Assembly: GCA_910577805.1 (NCBI GenBank)
Contig: CAJTOE010000006.1
Coordinates: 1 to 35,116 of the forward strand
DNA length: 35,116 nt
Direction: 5' to 3'
From: an uncultured Oscillospiraceae bacterium
Lineage (GTDB): Bacteria > Bacillota > Clostridia > Oscillospirales > Oscillospiraceae
Position numbers and translations under genes: made by a program. How positions within the stretch are numbered: the first letter of the stretch is position 1; every line of letters starts with the position of its first letter. Shown here piece by piece: positions 22,426-30,257 of this stretch. The notes under the pieces were generated by a model. That model was not told the DNA's origin. It was given only the letters and a program-made list of their open reading frames with translations, and searched no databases.

Positions 22426-23262
22426 TCACCCCTCCATCTGCGCCCAGTCCGGCCCGTCGGTCAGATTCCCCATAACATGGATGGAGTGTCCATAAAACAT
22501 CTCCCCATCCTCAAACCAGAACTCAAACTCCCCGTCCGGCTCCACCTGAATCGCACTCAGCTCCATACGGGCCATAAAATCCTCCGGGGTCAGCTCTTCT
22601 TCCCCCTCAGCCCAGTCGTTGGCCAGACTGGTCAGCTCCCCGGCGGCGTACTCCCGCACCCGGCGGTCCCAGTTCTCCGCGTCCGCCAGCAGCGTCCGCG
22701 CCACCTCCTGGGCTTTCGCCATCTCCTCCGGCTCGCCCTGGTCGAAATCAAGCTGCACGCTTGCCCCGCACCAGTCAATCTCCGCCTCGAACCACCTCAC
22801 CCGGCGGTTCAGCGTAAACAGCCCCAGCCCGTCCACCTCCAGGGTCACGCTCTGCTTCTGGGCCTCCAGAATGGCTTTCAAATCCGGGTCGAACCCCGGC
22901 TCCGGCAGATTCAAGAGCAGCATGGATTTGCCGTTCTTTTCCCGCCGCCCCTGGAATTTTATGATAAAATCCGGCGGCGTGCGCTGGCGTAAAAAGTCCA
23001 GCAGGCTGTTGTCCGCCAGGGTAAACAGGGGGATCTCCTCCTGATGGATGTCGGGGGAGTCCTCCTCCATCCAGGCCGTCAAGCCGATGCTGGCCTGCCA
23101 GAAGCTTCCCCGCTTCACGCCGCCGAACCCCACCGGCCCCGTCACGGCCAGGATGTCCAATTCCTCCGGCTCATAATCCGCCGCAAAGGCTTTCAGTTCC
23201 GCGTCCAATTCGGGCTCGGTTCTTTTTTTGTCTTTCTTTTCTTTTTTGCCAAAACCAAACAT
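22426..23262 (-). CDS. DUF2262-containing hypothetical protein
   Basis: This soluble, acidic protein of 278 aa begins with a very basic tail, FGFGKKEKKDKKRTE. The C-terminal half (about residues 150-278) matches my memory of DUF2262: VRWFEAEIDWCGASVQL, then ELTSLANDWAEGEEELTPEDF and the close EFWFEDGEMFYGHSIHVMGNL. Its function is unknown. The ATG lies 2 nt after the dut stop. The ribosome binding site is poor (a G run), so translational coupling to dut is likely. No catalytic motif is recognised. Confidence 0.82.
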   Translation of the reverse strand: MFGFGKKEKKDKKRTEPELDAELKAFAADYEPEELDILAVTGPVGFGGVKRGSFWQASIGLTAWMEEDSPDIHQEEIPLFTLADNSLLDFLRQRTPPDFIIKFQGRREKNGKSMLLLNLPEPGFDPDLKAILEAQKQSVTLEVDGLGLFTLNRRVRWFEAEIDWCGASVQLDFDQGEPEEMAKAQEVARTLLADAENWDRRVREYAAGELTSLANDWAEGEEELTPEDFMARMELSAIQVEPDGEFEFWFEDGEMFYGHSIHVMGNLTDGPDWAQMEG

Positions 23263-23264
23263 AC

Positions 23265-23714
23265 TCAAACCCCCGTCGAACCAAACCCGCCGGCTCCCCG
23301 CTGGGTGCCGTCCAGGCCGTCCACCATCTGAATGTGTGCCTGCACCACCGGCGTGATCATAAGCTGGGCAATGCGGTCGCCGGGCTGGACCGTGTAGTCC
23401 GATTCCCCGGAGTTTTGAAGCCCCACCATGATTTCACCTCTGTAATCGCTGTCAATGACCCCCACGCAGTTGGCGGGGGCGATGCCATGCTTGATACCCA
23501 ACCCGCTCCGGGCGTACACCAAAGCCACGTAATCCGCCGAGGGCAGAGCGATGGCAAGACCGGTGGGGATCATCCGCCGCCCTCCCGCCGGGATGCTCAC
23601 AGGCCCCTCCAGGCAGGCGTGTAAATCCATCGCCGCCGCGCCGGGGGTGGCGTAGAAGGGGGCGGGTATCTCTGTCCCGATTTTGGGGGACAGCGCTTTT
23701 ATTTTCAGTTCCAT
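23265..23714 (-). CDS. dut: Deoxyuridine 5'-triphosphate nucleotidohydrolase
   Basis: Trimeric dUTPase that keeps uracil out of DNA and supplies dUMP for thymidylate synthesis; 149 aa. The five family motifs are seen in order: AAAMDLHAC (I), YARSGLGIKHG (III region), GVIDSDYRGEI with the catalytic Asp, PGDRIAQLMI (IV) and the glycine-rich C-terminal arm RGAGGFGSTG (V), which closes over the substrate. AGGAGG precedes the ATG. It lies 15 nt after the nitroreductase gene and overlaps nothing, the middle of a leftward operon. Confidence 0.97.
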   Translation of the reverse strand: MELKIKALSPKIGTEIPAPFYATPGAAAMDLHACLEGPVSIPAGGRRMIPTGLAIALPSADYVALVYARSGLGIKHGIAPANCVGVIDSDYRGEIMVGLQNSGESDYTVQPGDRIAQLMITPVVQAHIQMVDGLDGTQRGAGGFGSTGV

Positions 23715-23729
23715 AAAATCCTCCTGATT

Positions 23730-24320
23730 TCACATGCGCCACTCCACAAGGCTGTCAAACTCTTTCCGGGGCCGGGGGGGCGGATTTTCGTCGGGATAGC
23801 CCAGGGCCATTGCCGCCATAAGCTGCCTCCCGCCTCCTAGCCAGGCGTTCAGCTCGGCCAGGGCGAAATACGTATCGCAGATCCACAGGCTCCCCAGCCC
23901 CATGCGCAGAGCCGCCAGGGACATGTTCTCCATACAGGCCCCGATGGACTGGGCGTTGCACAGCTCGTAAATACGCTGTTCCGGGGTCAGAGGCTCGTCC
24001 AGAGGCAGGCTCAGGGCGTTTGCCACCAGAATCACGACGGGGGCCTGGGCCATGATCTCCCTGGTCCGGACCGCGCCTTGCAAATACTGGGCGCTGCCGG
24101 GGAGCAGGGGATGCTGGCTCTCCCGCTCCAGCCCGGCGGACATCACGGAAAGCATTTCCGCCTTGGCGGCTCCGGCGCACACCACAAACCGCCAGGGCTG
24201 GCGATTCTTGGAGGACGGAGCCTGATATCCCGCCCGGAGCACCAGGGCAATGGTTTTGGGGGAGATCGGCGTGTTTTTATACTTACGGATACTGCGCCGG
24301 TCCTGAATCGCAGACAACAT
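23730..24320 (-). CDS. Nitroreductase-family FMN oxidoreductase
   Basis: FMN-binding NAD(P)H oxidoreductase of 196 aa. The N-terminal FMN motif AIQDRRSIRKYKNTPI is followed by GYQAPSSKNRQPWRFVV, a central ACMENMSLAALRMGLGSLWICD, and the C-terminal MALGYPDENPPPRPRKEF typical of this family. The physiological substrate is unknown (nitro compounds, quinones, flavin reduction). ATG 24320 is chosen as the first in-frame ATG before the conserved start; AAAGGAG lies 14 nt away, a long spacing. The longer frame to 24419 has no motif. It is probably co-transcribed with the U32 gene 62 nt upstream. Confidence 0.92.
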   Translation of the reverse strand: MLSAIQDRRSIRKYKNTPISPKTIALVLRAGYQAPSSKNRQPWRFVVCAGAAKAEMLSVMSAGLERESQHPLLPGSAQYLQGAVRTREIMAQAPVVILVANALSLPLDEPLTPEQRIYELCNAQSIGACMENMSLAALRMGLGSLWICDTYFALAELNAWLGGGRQLMAAMALGYPDENPPPRPRKEFDSLVEWRM

Positions 24321-24382
24321 AATGACTTTGCCATCTCCTTTTGCGTTTCGTTCGGAAATCGGCGGGGGAGGGAACACCCCCC

Positions 24383-26470
24383 TTACTCCACATCCCGATA
24401 ATACAGCCCTCTGGTCCACTCGTTGGGCTTATAATCCCCCCGGCCCAGATACCGGTCCAATACCTGCACACATTCCGCGGCATTCTCCGTCGTGAACGCC
24501 AGCCGCACCGCCCACAGCCCCAACCGCTGATAATCCCTGGGCTTGTCCGCCAGAAAGAGCTTTTTGCAGTTCAGAATCTCGTTCCGGCACCCAAAGGCCT
24601 GCACCACCGGGAACCGTTCTCCTTTCCGGTCGGTGAGCTGGTTCAGGTTGGCGCAGGTGTGCTGGCCGCTGTGGTGATGAATGATGCAGTGCTCCGTGAG
24701 CATCAGGGGCAGCCGCCCATACCCCAGCATCTCCACGGGCAGGCCCTTGGACAGGTCCCGGATCTGGGCCAGCTTCAGCTCAAAGGACGCGGTGGCGGAC
24801 AAAAAACTTAACCGTTTCAGTTCTTTCAATGTCTGGCTGTTGTACACCCCCAGGCCGTAGTCCGCCCGGAGCGCAAAGCCCAACCCCTGGGCCTGCCGGG
24901 CCGGACCCAGGTTCCCCGCCAAGGCCTGGGTCACCCCCAGCTCCCGCAGGCGGCACAGGCTGGCGTCCAGCTCCCGGCGCTGGCTGTCCCAGCAGACCCT
25001 GGGCAGTACCGCCGCGACTTCCACCCCGTACTGCTGGGCCAGCTGAACGATTTTGGGATTCTCCGCGCCCTCCCCGGCGGGGAGGTACAGCACAGCCGGT
25101 TTGCGTTTCAACAGCTCCGGGGAGACCTGCTTTGCCAGCCGGACCGAGACGGTGAACACCGGCGGTTTTTTGGTATTCTCGTAGCGGACTCCGGGCCGGA
25201 ATTCCCCGGTCTGCCGCGCGGGGAGAATGAGGCGCTGTTTGCCCAGCTCCTCCAGCACCTGCCGCCGCAGGCCGTTCAGGGCGGACAGGGGGAGCGACAA
25301 GCCGTCCTCCACCTGGGCCATCACCTGACTGCACTGAAACGGGGTCCCGCCCGTGCGGGAGAGCTGGTCCCGCAGCTTTTCCGGCGTGAGGGCCACCCGG
25401 ACCGCCTTTTCCGGCACGGGTCCCTCCACAGACGCCATGTGCCCAAAGGTATCCCGCGCGGCGATCTGGGCCGGTTGTCCCGCCCGGATGCGGGCGTACA
25501 TTTCCACAGGCGTTTTCCGGTTCTCCCCCTCCCCCTGGTAGGTGGACCGGGCCAGGGTAAAGAGGTCCTTCGGCTCCTCCGTTTCCCCCCGCACGCCGAA
25601 CATCTCCCGGCCGGTCTTTTGGACAAAATAGCCGTCGGTAAACCCGTCCCGCGAAAACGCCAGCCGAAGCTGCTCCAGCTCCTCCGGGGTCGGCTCCCGG
25701 TTTTCCCGGATGGCTCTGGAATAGACCCCCGTGACCACCGCCACATACTCCGGGCGTTTCATGCGGCCCTCCAGCTTCACGCAGGCCACCCCCAGCTGCT
25801 CCAGCTCCCGCAGGTGCCCCGCCAGGGACATGTCCTTGAGAGAGAGGGGGTATTCGTTGGCCTTGCCGCTCCAGCCGTAGGGCAGGCGGCAGGGCTGGGC
25901 GCACATGCCCCGGTTCCCGCTCCGCCCCCCGATGACGGAGGAGAAAAAGCACTGGCCGGAGTAGCACATACACAAGGCCCCGTGTACGAACACTTCAATT
26001 TCAATGGGGGAGTGGGCGCAGATATTGGCGATCTGGGTCCGGTCCAGCTCTCTGGAGAGGACCACACGCTTCATGCCCAGGTCGGCGCACCGCAGTACGC
26101 CGTCCAGGGAATGGATGGTCATTTGGGTGGAGGCGTGGACCTCCAGGTCCGGGGCGGCCTGCTTGAGCATCCGCAGTACGCCCAGGTCCTGAATCAGCAC
26201 CGCGTCCACACCCATCTCACTGGCCTGGACGGCCAGCTGTGCCGCGGCGGGGAGCTCCCGGTCCGTGAGCAGGGTATTGAGGGTCAGATAAACTTTTGTA
26301 CCCCGAAGATGGCAGTAAGAAACCGCCGCCGCCGCCTCTTCCTGGGTAAAATTTTTGGCGCTGCGGCGGGCGTTGAAGTCCCCGAATCCCAGATAGACGG
26401 CGTCCGCCCCGTTCTGCACGGCGGCGGCTACCGCCTCCGGCGACCCGGCGGGGGCGAGTAATTCCAGCAT
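24383..26470 (-). CDS. U32-family protein with DUF3656 (RlhA-like RNA hydroxylation candidate)
   Basis: This large U32 peptidase-family protein is 695 aa. The N-terminal barrel begins ELLAPAGSPEAVAAAVQNGADAVY and continues to EVHASTQMTIHS. The family Cys signature is MCYSGQCFFSS followed by GNRGMCAQPCR. A middle beta-rich part of about residues 300-400 fits DUF3656. The C terminus has EHCIIHH and further cysteines (CANLNQL, CRNEILNCKK). Members with this architecture in E. coli (RlhA) hydroxylate 23S rRNA C2501, with Cys ligands for an iron-sulfur cluster; peptidase activity is doubtful. Assignment to that role here is inference. It lies 45 nt after zapA, likely in the same operon. Confidence 0.9.
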   Translation of the reverse strand: MLELLAPAGSPEAVAAAVQNGADAVYLGFGDFNARRSAKNFTQEEAAAAVSYCHLRGTKVYLTLNTLLTDRELPAAAQLAVQASEMGVDAVLIQDLGVLRMLKQAAPDLEVHASTQMTIHSLDGVLRCADLGMKRVVLSRELDRTQIANICAHSPIEIEVFVHGALCMCYSGQCFFSSVIGGRSGNRGMCAQPCRLPYGWSGKANEYPLSLKDMSLAGHLRELEQLGVACVKLEGRMKRPEYVAVVTGVYSRAIRENREPTPEELEQLRLAFSRDGFTDGYFVQKTGREMFGVRGETEEPKDLFTLARSTYQGEGENRKTPVEMYARIRAGQPAQIAARDTFGHMASVEGPVPEKAVRVALTPEKLRDQLSRTGGTPFQCSQVMAQVEDGLSLPLSALNGLRRQVLEELGKQRLILPARQTGEFRPGVRYENTKKPPVFTVSVRLAKQVSPELLKRKPAVLYLPAGEGAENPKIVQLAQQYGVEVAAVLPRVCWDSQRRELDASLCRLRELGVTQALAGNLGPARQAQGLGFALRADYGLGVYNSQTLKELKRLSFLSATASFELKLAQIRDLSKGLPVEMLGYGRLPLMLTEHCIIHHHSGQHTCANLNQLTDRKGERFPVVQAFGCRNEILNCKKLFLADKPRDYQRLGLWAVRLAFTTENAAECVQVLDRYLGRGDYKPNEWTRGLYYRDVE

Positions 26471-26515
26471 GATGTTCCTCCTGGGGATAATTCTATGTAT
26501 TGGCTCGTGCGTGCG

Positions 26516-26830
26516 TTATGCCTTTTTGTTCTGCAATTTAAAAATCTCCCGGCGGGCCTCCGACAGCTCGTTTTTCAGCTGGGCCGCCTCCTCCACACTG
26601 TCCTTCACCTGGCGGCGGAGATTTTCCGAGGTCTGCTGTTCCCGGAAATACTGGTCGGCAATATTCATCGCGGCCAGGATGCCCGCATCCGCCCTGGAGA
26701 GGCTCGCCGACCGTATAATCTCCTGCACCTGGCTGTCCACATGGCCTGCGCAGCGGCGGACATAATCCTCGCTTTCCTCGGCAACCATCGTGTACTCCTG
26801 GCCGGCGATGGATACGTTGACTTTTCGCAT
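26516..26830 (-). CDS. zapA: Cell division protein ZapA
   Basis: Small FtsZ-bundling protein of the early divisome, 104 aa. The N-terminal globular part has VNVSIAGQEYTMVAEESEDYVRRCA. A long C-terminal coiled coil starts at about residue 60 (ADQYFREQQTSENLRRQVKD...). Start 26830 is set by GGAGGGGG 5 nt before the ATG; the longer frame to 27082 would cross the promoter and repeat copy D. It is the first gene of the leftward unit zapA-U32-nitroreductase-dut-DUF2262. Confidence 0.93.
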   Translation of the reverse strand: MRKVNVSIAGQEYTMVAEESEDYVRRCAGHVDSQVQEIIRSASLSRADAGILAAMNIADQYFREQQTSENLRRQVKDSVEEAAQLKNELSEARREIFKLQNKKA

Positions 26831-26881
26831 GGTTCCCCCTCCGTTCTCCCTGAAAAATTTATTGCTCTGAAGCTTTTTCCT

Positions 26882-26910
26882 ATTATAGCATAAAACCTCT
26901 GGAATGAAAA
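26882..26910 (-). promoter_or_regulatory. Promoter of the zapA unit
   Basis: On the minus strand TATAAT (26882-26887) lies 17 bp from TTTTCA (26905-26910), a weak -35. The strong -10, with TATGC just before it, makes this the likely start. Confidence 0.65.
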
Positions 26911-26956
26911 ACAGTTTTCCGTGAATTTTTTGAATCATTTTTTGGGGGTGTTCACC

Positions 26957-27004
26957 CTCATCCGTCTGGCCTCCGGCCAGCCACCTTCCCCCGTGAGGGG
27001 GAAA
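26957..27004. repeat. Palindromic intergenic element, copy D (single arm)
   Basis: Only one arm is present: ctcatccgtc, hairpin tggc-ctcc-ggcca, then ccaccttccccc-gtga-gggggaa. This is the single REP-like unit of the family, about 48 bp, located between the divergent zapA and YtrA-type promoters. It ends in aaaaaactttcc. Confidence 0.8.
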
Positions 27005-27022
27005 AAACTTTCCCCCCACCCC

Positions 27023-27072
27023 TTGACAAACGGCCTCATTAGTGCTATGGTTAGTTACGCAAGTAATGAACC
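27023..27072 (+). promoter_or_regulatory. Promoter and palindromic operator of the YtrA-type operon
   Basis: TTGACA (27023-27028), a 17-bp spacer and TATGGT (27046-27051) form the promoter. Overlapping the -10 and start point is ggttagttac (27049-27058), gcaa, gtaatgaacc (27063-27072), an inverted repeat matching at 8 of 10 pairs. Its place and symmetry fit a GntR/YtrA operator, so the operon is probably autorepressed. Confidence 0.82.
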
Positions 27073-27100
27073 AACACACCACAACGAAAGGAGGCGCGCT

Positions 27101-27481
27101 ATGGCCGTACTACCCAGCGGGCAGCCGCTGATCTACCTGCAAATCGCCCAGCTCCTGGAGGATGACATTTTACGCGGGGTCTACCAGGAGGAGGAGCAGG
27201 TCCCCAGCACCAACGACCTGGCCCGCAGCTGCAGCATCAACCCCGCCACTGCCGCAAAAGGCATCAATCTGCTGGTTGCGGAGGGCGTGCTGTACAAGCG
27301 CCGGGGCATTGGGATGTTCGTCTCACCCGGCGCCGCCAAGCTGGTGCGCAAAAAGCGCCAGGGAGAGTTTTATCAAAAATTTGTCCGCCCCATGGCCCAG
27401 GAGGGGAAATCCCTGGGCCTGTCCGGGCCGGAGCTGCTGGACATGGTGAAGCAAGCCGTGGAAGAGGAGGAAAACACATGA
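27101..27481 (+). CDS. GntR-family regulator, YtrA subfamily
   Basis: Short GntR regulator of 126 aa. The winged helix LIYLQIAQLLEDDILRGVYQEEEQVPSTNDLARSCSINPATAAKGINLLVAEGVLYKRRGIGMFV covers residues about 11-76. A tail of about 50 residues forms the short helical YtrA dimerisation module instead of a ligand domain. Start ATG 27101 follows GAAAGGAGG by 7 nt; the longer frame from 26921 would run through the promoter and repeat copy D. The stop overlaps the ABC ATPase start by 4 bp (ATGA). In Bacillus the YtrA operon responds to cell-wall-active antibiotics; whether that holds here is inference. Confidence 0.93.
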   Translation: MAVLPSGQPLIYLQIAQLLEDDILRGVYQEEEQVPSTNDLARSCSINPATAAKGINLLVAEGVLYKRRGIGMFVSPGAAKLVRKKRQGEFYQKFVRPMAQEGKSLGLSGPELLDMVKQAVEEEENT

Positions 27482-28365
27482 AAATCTTAAAAGCAGAAAA
27501 CGTATTCAAGTCCTATGGCAAAAAGCAGGTCCTCACCGGACTGGACCTGGAGCTTCAGCCCGGCAAGATTTACGGTCTGATCGGCCGCAACGGCGCGGGA
27601 AAAACCACCCTTCTGGGCATTCTCACCGCCCAGAACACCATGGACAGCGGGTCCGTCACCTACGGCGGACAGCCGGTGTGGGAGAACCAGGCGGCTCTGG
27701 AGCAGATCTGTTTTTCCCGTGAGCTGCGCCCCACGCTGATGTCCGGCCAGAACAACCTGAAAATCAAGCACTACCTGCAAACGGCGGCCATCTTCTGCCC
27801 CAACTGGGACGTGGACTACGCCCAGAGACTGCTGCACGAATTTGAGCTGGACCCCAAGAAGAAAATCTACCAGCTCTCCAAGGGCCAGATGTCCATGGTG
27901 ACGATTCTGATTGCCCTGGCCAGCCGTGCGCCGATCACGATTCTGGACGAACCGGCGGCGGGGCTGGACGTGGTGGTCCGGGAGCGGTTTTACCAGCTTC
28001 TTATGGAGGACTACACCCAGAACCCGGACCGGACCTTCATCGTCTCCACCCATATCATCGAGGAAGCCGCCAGCGTATTCGAGCGGGTGATTATCCTGGA
28101 CCAGGGCCGGGTGCTGGAGGACGCGCCCACTGACGAGCTGGTGAATCAGTTCCGCTACGTGTCCGGCCGGGAGGACCAGGTGAAGCAGGCCTGTCAAGGC
28201 CTGGAACTGCTGTCCACCCACCAGATGGGACGGCACACCACCTGGGCGGTCCGGGGGGATGTGAAGCGGCTGGACCAGGCCGGTCCGGAGGTGGATGTGG
28301 CCCCCATGACCCTGCAAAACGTATTTGTGGCCCTGTGCGGCCATGAGAAGGAGGGAGCGCAATGA
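27478..28365 (+). CDS. ABC transporter ATP-binding protein (YtrB-like)
   Basis: Cytosolic ATPase of an ABC-2-type transporter, 295 aa. The motifs are GLIGRNGAGKTTL (Walker A, about residues 34-46), a Q-loop region around ENQAALEQICF, LSKGQMSMV as a variant signature, ITILDEPAAGLD (Walker B with catalytic Glu) and STHI (H-loop). A C-terminal extension of about 80 residues (YVSGREDQVKQACQGLELL...) is typical for this subfamily. It overlaps its neighbours by 4 bp on both sides (ATGA each time), so the regulator, ATPase and first membrane protein are tightly coupled. Confidence 0.95.
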   Translation: MKILKAENVFKSYGKKQVLTGLDLELQPGKIYGLIGRNGAGKTTLLGILTAQNTMDSGSVTYGGQPVWENQAALEQICFSRELRPTLMSGQNNLKIKHYLQTAAIFCPNWDVDYAQRLLHEFELDPKKKIYQLSKGQMSMVTILIALASRAPITILDEPAAGLDVVVRERFYQLLMEDYTQNPDRTFIVSTHIIEEAASVFERVIILDQGRVLEDAPTDELVNQFRYVSGREDQVKQACQGLELLSTHQMGRHTTWAVRGDVKRLDQAGPEVDVAPMTLQNVFVALCGHEKEGAQ

Positions 28366-29021
28366 CCCGTACAGCCCGTTTTTTGTGGCGGTTCACCTGG
28401 GCCAACTGGTTGACCCTTCTGATCTTCGCGGGGGTGGTCTTTCTGGGGTCCGCGGTTACCGGCGTGCCGGATGGCACGAGAAATATGTTCTCCATCTATC
28501 TCGGTATCTTTCCCATGATGGTCCCCATGATTTTACTGCTGTTCAACCTGGGCCGGTGCAGTACCTTCTTGCAGCTGGCTCTGTCCTTCGGGGGACAGCG
28601 GCGGAATTATTTCCTGGTGATACAGTTATTCCTGCTGTTCGATACGCTGCTGGGCTATGGGGTGCTTCTCCTGCTGCGGGATATCCCTGTCACCCTGCTC
28701 TGGGTTCAGGTGGATGAGCTGGGTCTGCTGCTGAGAAATGCTCTGGATTGGGCGGGCTGGCGGTTCCCGCTGATGATCTTCAGCCAGGCGGTCATGGGCT
28801 GCGTGGTGGGGCTGTGCCTGGTCCGCTCCAAGGTTTTGGGCAGTATTCTCACCGTCCTGGCCATCTTTTCCAGCCTGGTGGGCCTGATGAGCCTTGTCCT
28901 GCTGGGCCTGCTGCAAAATCCGATGTGGATACGGCTTTTGCTGACCATTCTGCCGGCGGGCATCGCCATAGGCAGCGAGATCTATTTGTGGCGGAGCATC
29001 TGCCGTTCTACCGTGGTGTAA
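28362..29021 (+). CDS. ABC-2-type membrane protein (permease subunit 1)
   Basis: Polytopic membrane protein of 219 aa with about six helices. These include NWLTLLIFAGVVFLGSAV, IFPMMVPMILLLFNLG, NYFLVIQLFLLFDTLLGYGVLLL, a helix near VMGCVVGLCLVRS, ILTVLAIFSSLVGLMSLVLL and LLTILPAGIAIG. It overlaps the ATPase gene by 4 bp and should form the membrane channel with the next gene product. The substrate is unknown. No strong motif is seen beyond topology, so the call rests on context. Confidence 0.85.
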   Translation: MTRTARFLWRFTWANWLTLLIFAGVVFLGSAVTGVPDGTRNMFSIYLGIFPMMVPMILLLFNLGRCSTFLQLALSFGGQRRNYFLVIQLFLLFDTLLGYGVLLLLRDIPVTLLWVQVDELGLLLRNALDWAGWRFPLMIFSQAVMGCVVGLCLVRSKVLGSILTVLAIFSSLVGLMSLVLLGLLQNPMWIRLLLTILPAGIAIGSEIYLWRSICRSTVV

Positions 29022-29042
29022 GATGGATGTGAGGTGTTTTGT

Positions 29043-29723
29043 ATGTGGAAGCAATTCAAGAAGCTGATTTCCCTGAACAAGGGTGATTTTATCCTGACGG
29101 TATCCCTGACTGCCGGAATTTTTCTGTTGACGCAGATCATCATTGCCGTGGTGATGGTGGCAGCGAAGCCGGAGGAGGGCATTCAGGTGTCCGGAATGAT
29201 TCTGGTGTTCTCCAGCGTGATTATGATGCTGGTGCTCACCCTGTCCGGTCTGCTGGTGAACTACCCCCAGGCCATTCAATTCGGCTGTACCCGCCGCCGG
29301 GGCCTGCTGCTGAACGCCGGACTTATGGGGGCGGAGTATTTGGCTACAGTGGCCCTGGTGGCCGCGGGCACCCTGATTGAACAGCATTTATGCCCGCCGT
29401 TCTGGAAAGCCCTGACGGGGCGGAGCGTAGACCTGGTGTTCTTCCTGGACGGCATCCAGCCTCCCTGGTGGCTCGTGCTGGTCGCGCCTCTGGGCGGCGT
29501 GGCGCTGGGGCTGTTTATCAGCGCGGTGATTTTCCGCTTTGGCCGGGTGGGCGGCTGGACCCTCTACGCCATCTGGATGGCGGTCATGCTGGGGCAGAGC
29601 TTTCTGCCCTGGGCAGAACATTGGTGGACGGCTCCCTGGCTGTATCCGGCGGTCTGGGTACTGGTGCTGGCCGGGACAGTCTGGTCGGTCTGGACCCTGC
29701 TGCGGGTGACGGTCAAGGCGTGA
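29043..29723 (+). CDS. ABC-2-type membrane protein (permease subunit 2)
   Basis: Second polytopic membrane protein of the YtrA-type operon, 226 aa. It has about six helices, for example DFILTVSLTAGIFLLTQIIIAVVMV, MILVFSSVIMMLVLTLSGLLV, AEYLATVALVAAGTLI, WWLVLVAPLGGVALGLFISAVIF and LYPAVWVLVLAGTVWSVWTLL. The segment YPQAIQFGCTRRRGLLLNAGL resembles a pattern common in such permeases. Start ATG 29043 is chosen because GAGGTG lies 6 nt upstream; a GTG at 29034 lies inside that site. It is similar in design to its neighbour, suggesting a heterodimeric channel. Confidence 0.85.
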   Translation: MWKQFKKLISLNKGDFILTVSLTAGIFLLTQIIIAVVMVAAKPEEGIQVSGMILVFSSVIMMLVLTLSGLLVNYPQAIQFGCTRRRGLLLNAGLMGAEYLATVALVAAGTLIEQHLCPPFWKALTGRSVDLVFFLDGIQPPWWLVLVAPLGGVALGLFISAVIFRFGRVGGWTLYAIWMAVMLGQSFLPWAEHWWTAPWLYPAVWVLVLAGTVWSVWTLLRVTVKA

Positions 29724-29729
29724 GCGGGG

Positions 29730-29760
29730 GGGACCCGACCCCCTGGGCGGGTCATTTCCC
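29730..29760 (+). terminator. Weak hairpin after the YtrA-type operon
   Basis: Gacccg (29733-29738) can pair with cgggtc (29747-29752, approximate) around accccctgg. The T tract after it is short (atttccc). Termination here is uncertain; a long C/G-rich stretch follows up to the tRNA promoter. Confidence 0.3.
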
Positions 29761-29819
29761 ACAGGCCTCCGCCCTCCCCCCAAAAAACGCTCCCCCCCAG
29801 AAAATTTCAATCCAAGCTC

Positions 29820-29849
29820 TTGACAAAACCTCCCGACTGGTGTTAAGAT
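29820..29849 (+). promoter_or_regulatory. Promoter of tRNA-Thr
   Basis: TTGACA (29820-29825), an 18-bp spacer and TAAGAT (29844-29849). The predicted leader of about 35 nt ends at the mature tRNA 5' end at 29892. Confidence 0.8.
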
Positions 29850-29891
29850 ATGCAGGCATCCTCCTGATGCTCATTCAGGTGCGCTGCATAT

Positions 29892-29967
29892 GCTGGTGTA
29901 GCTCAGTCGGTAGAGCAGCTGATTCGTAATCAGCAGGTCAGGTGTTCAAGTCACCCCACCAGCTCCA
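29892..29967 (+). tRNA. tRNA-Thr(CGT)
   Basis: A cloverleaf can be drawn in full. The acceptor is GCTGGTG with CACCAGC and discriminator T, and CCA is encoded at 29965-29967. The D arm is gctcagtcggtagagc. The anticodon stem GCTGA/TCAGC encloses loop TTCGTAA with anticodon CGT at 29925-29927, reading ACG threonine codons. The T arm contains GGTTCAAGTC-like ggtgttcaagtcacc. The tRNA is single and has its own promoter and terminator. Confidence 0.96.
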
Positions 29968-30012
29968 AAGCCCGCAGGAATTTTAAGATTCCTGCGGGCT
30001 TTTGTTTTGTCT
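29968..30012 (+). terminator. Intrinsic terminator of tRNA-Thr
   Basis: Aagcccgcaggaat (29968-29981) pairs with attcctgcgggctt (29988-30001), a 14-bp stem followed by TTGTTTTGT. Confidence 0.95.
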
Positions 30013-30042
30013 ATTGGTATCGGACTGCTCTGCTCCTTCCCC

Positions 30043-30200
30043 CTCATCCGTCACGGCTTCGCCGTGCCACCTTCCCCCGCCAGGGGGGAAGGCTTATCGG
30101 TGCGACTATCGAGACTACTCCGGAGTGGGGTAACTGCCAATGTCCGAAGCCTTCCCCCTCACGGGGGAAGGTGGCGCCGCCGCAGGCGGTGACGGATGAG
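30043..30200. repeat. Palindromic intergenic element, copy E
   Basis: This full 158-bp copy lies between tRNA-Thr and the MarR-type gene. The centre carries actccggagt where other copies have actgtgcagt, so both are palindromes with exchanged base pairs. The arms are as in copies A and C (cacggcttcgccgtg; ccgccgcaggcgg). A tail ggtgaagccaaaggtctcccc and a ggccgctggcc hairpin run to about 30246, close to the -35 of the next gene at 30258. Confidence 0.9.
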
Positions 30201-30257
30201 GGTGAAGCCAAAGGTCTCCCCCGCACCTCCCCGTGGCCGCTGGCCGTTCTGTCCCTC

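Noticed and set aside
24780..25973. 397-aa second leftward frame inside the U32 gene
   Set aside because: It is the same strand in another frame, Gly/Pro/Arg-rich, with no motif; the U32 frame has all family signatures.
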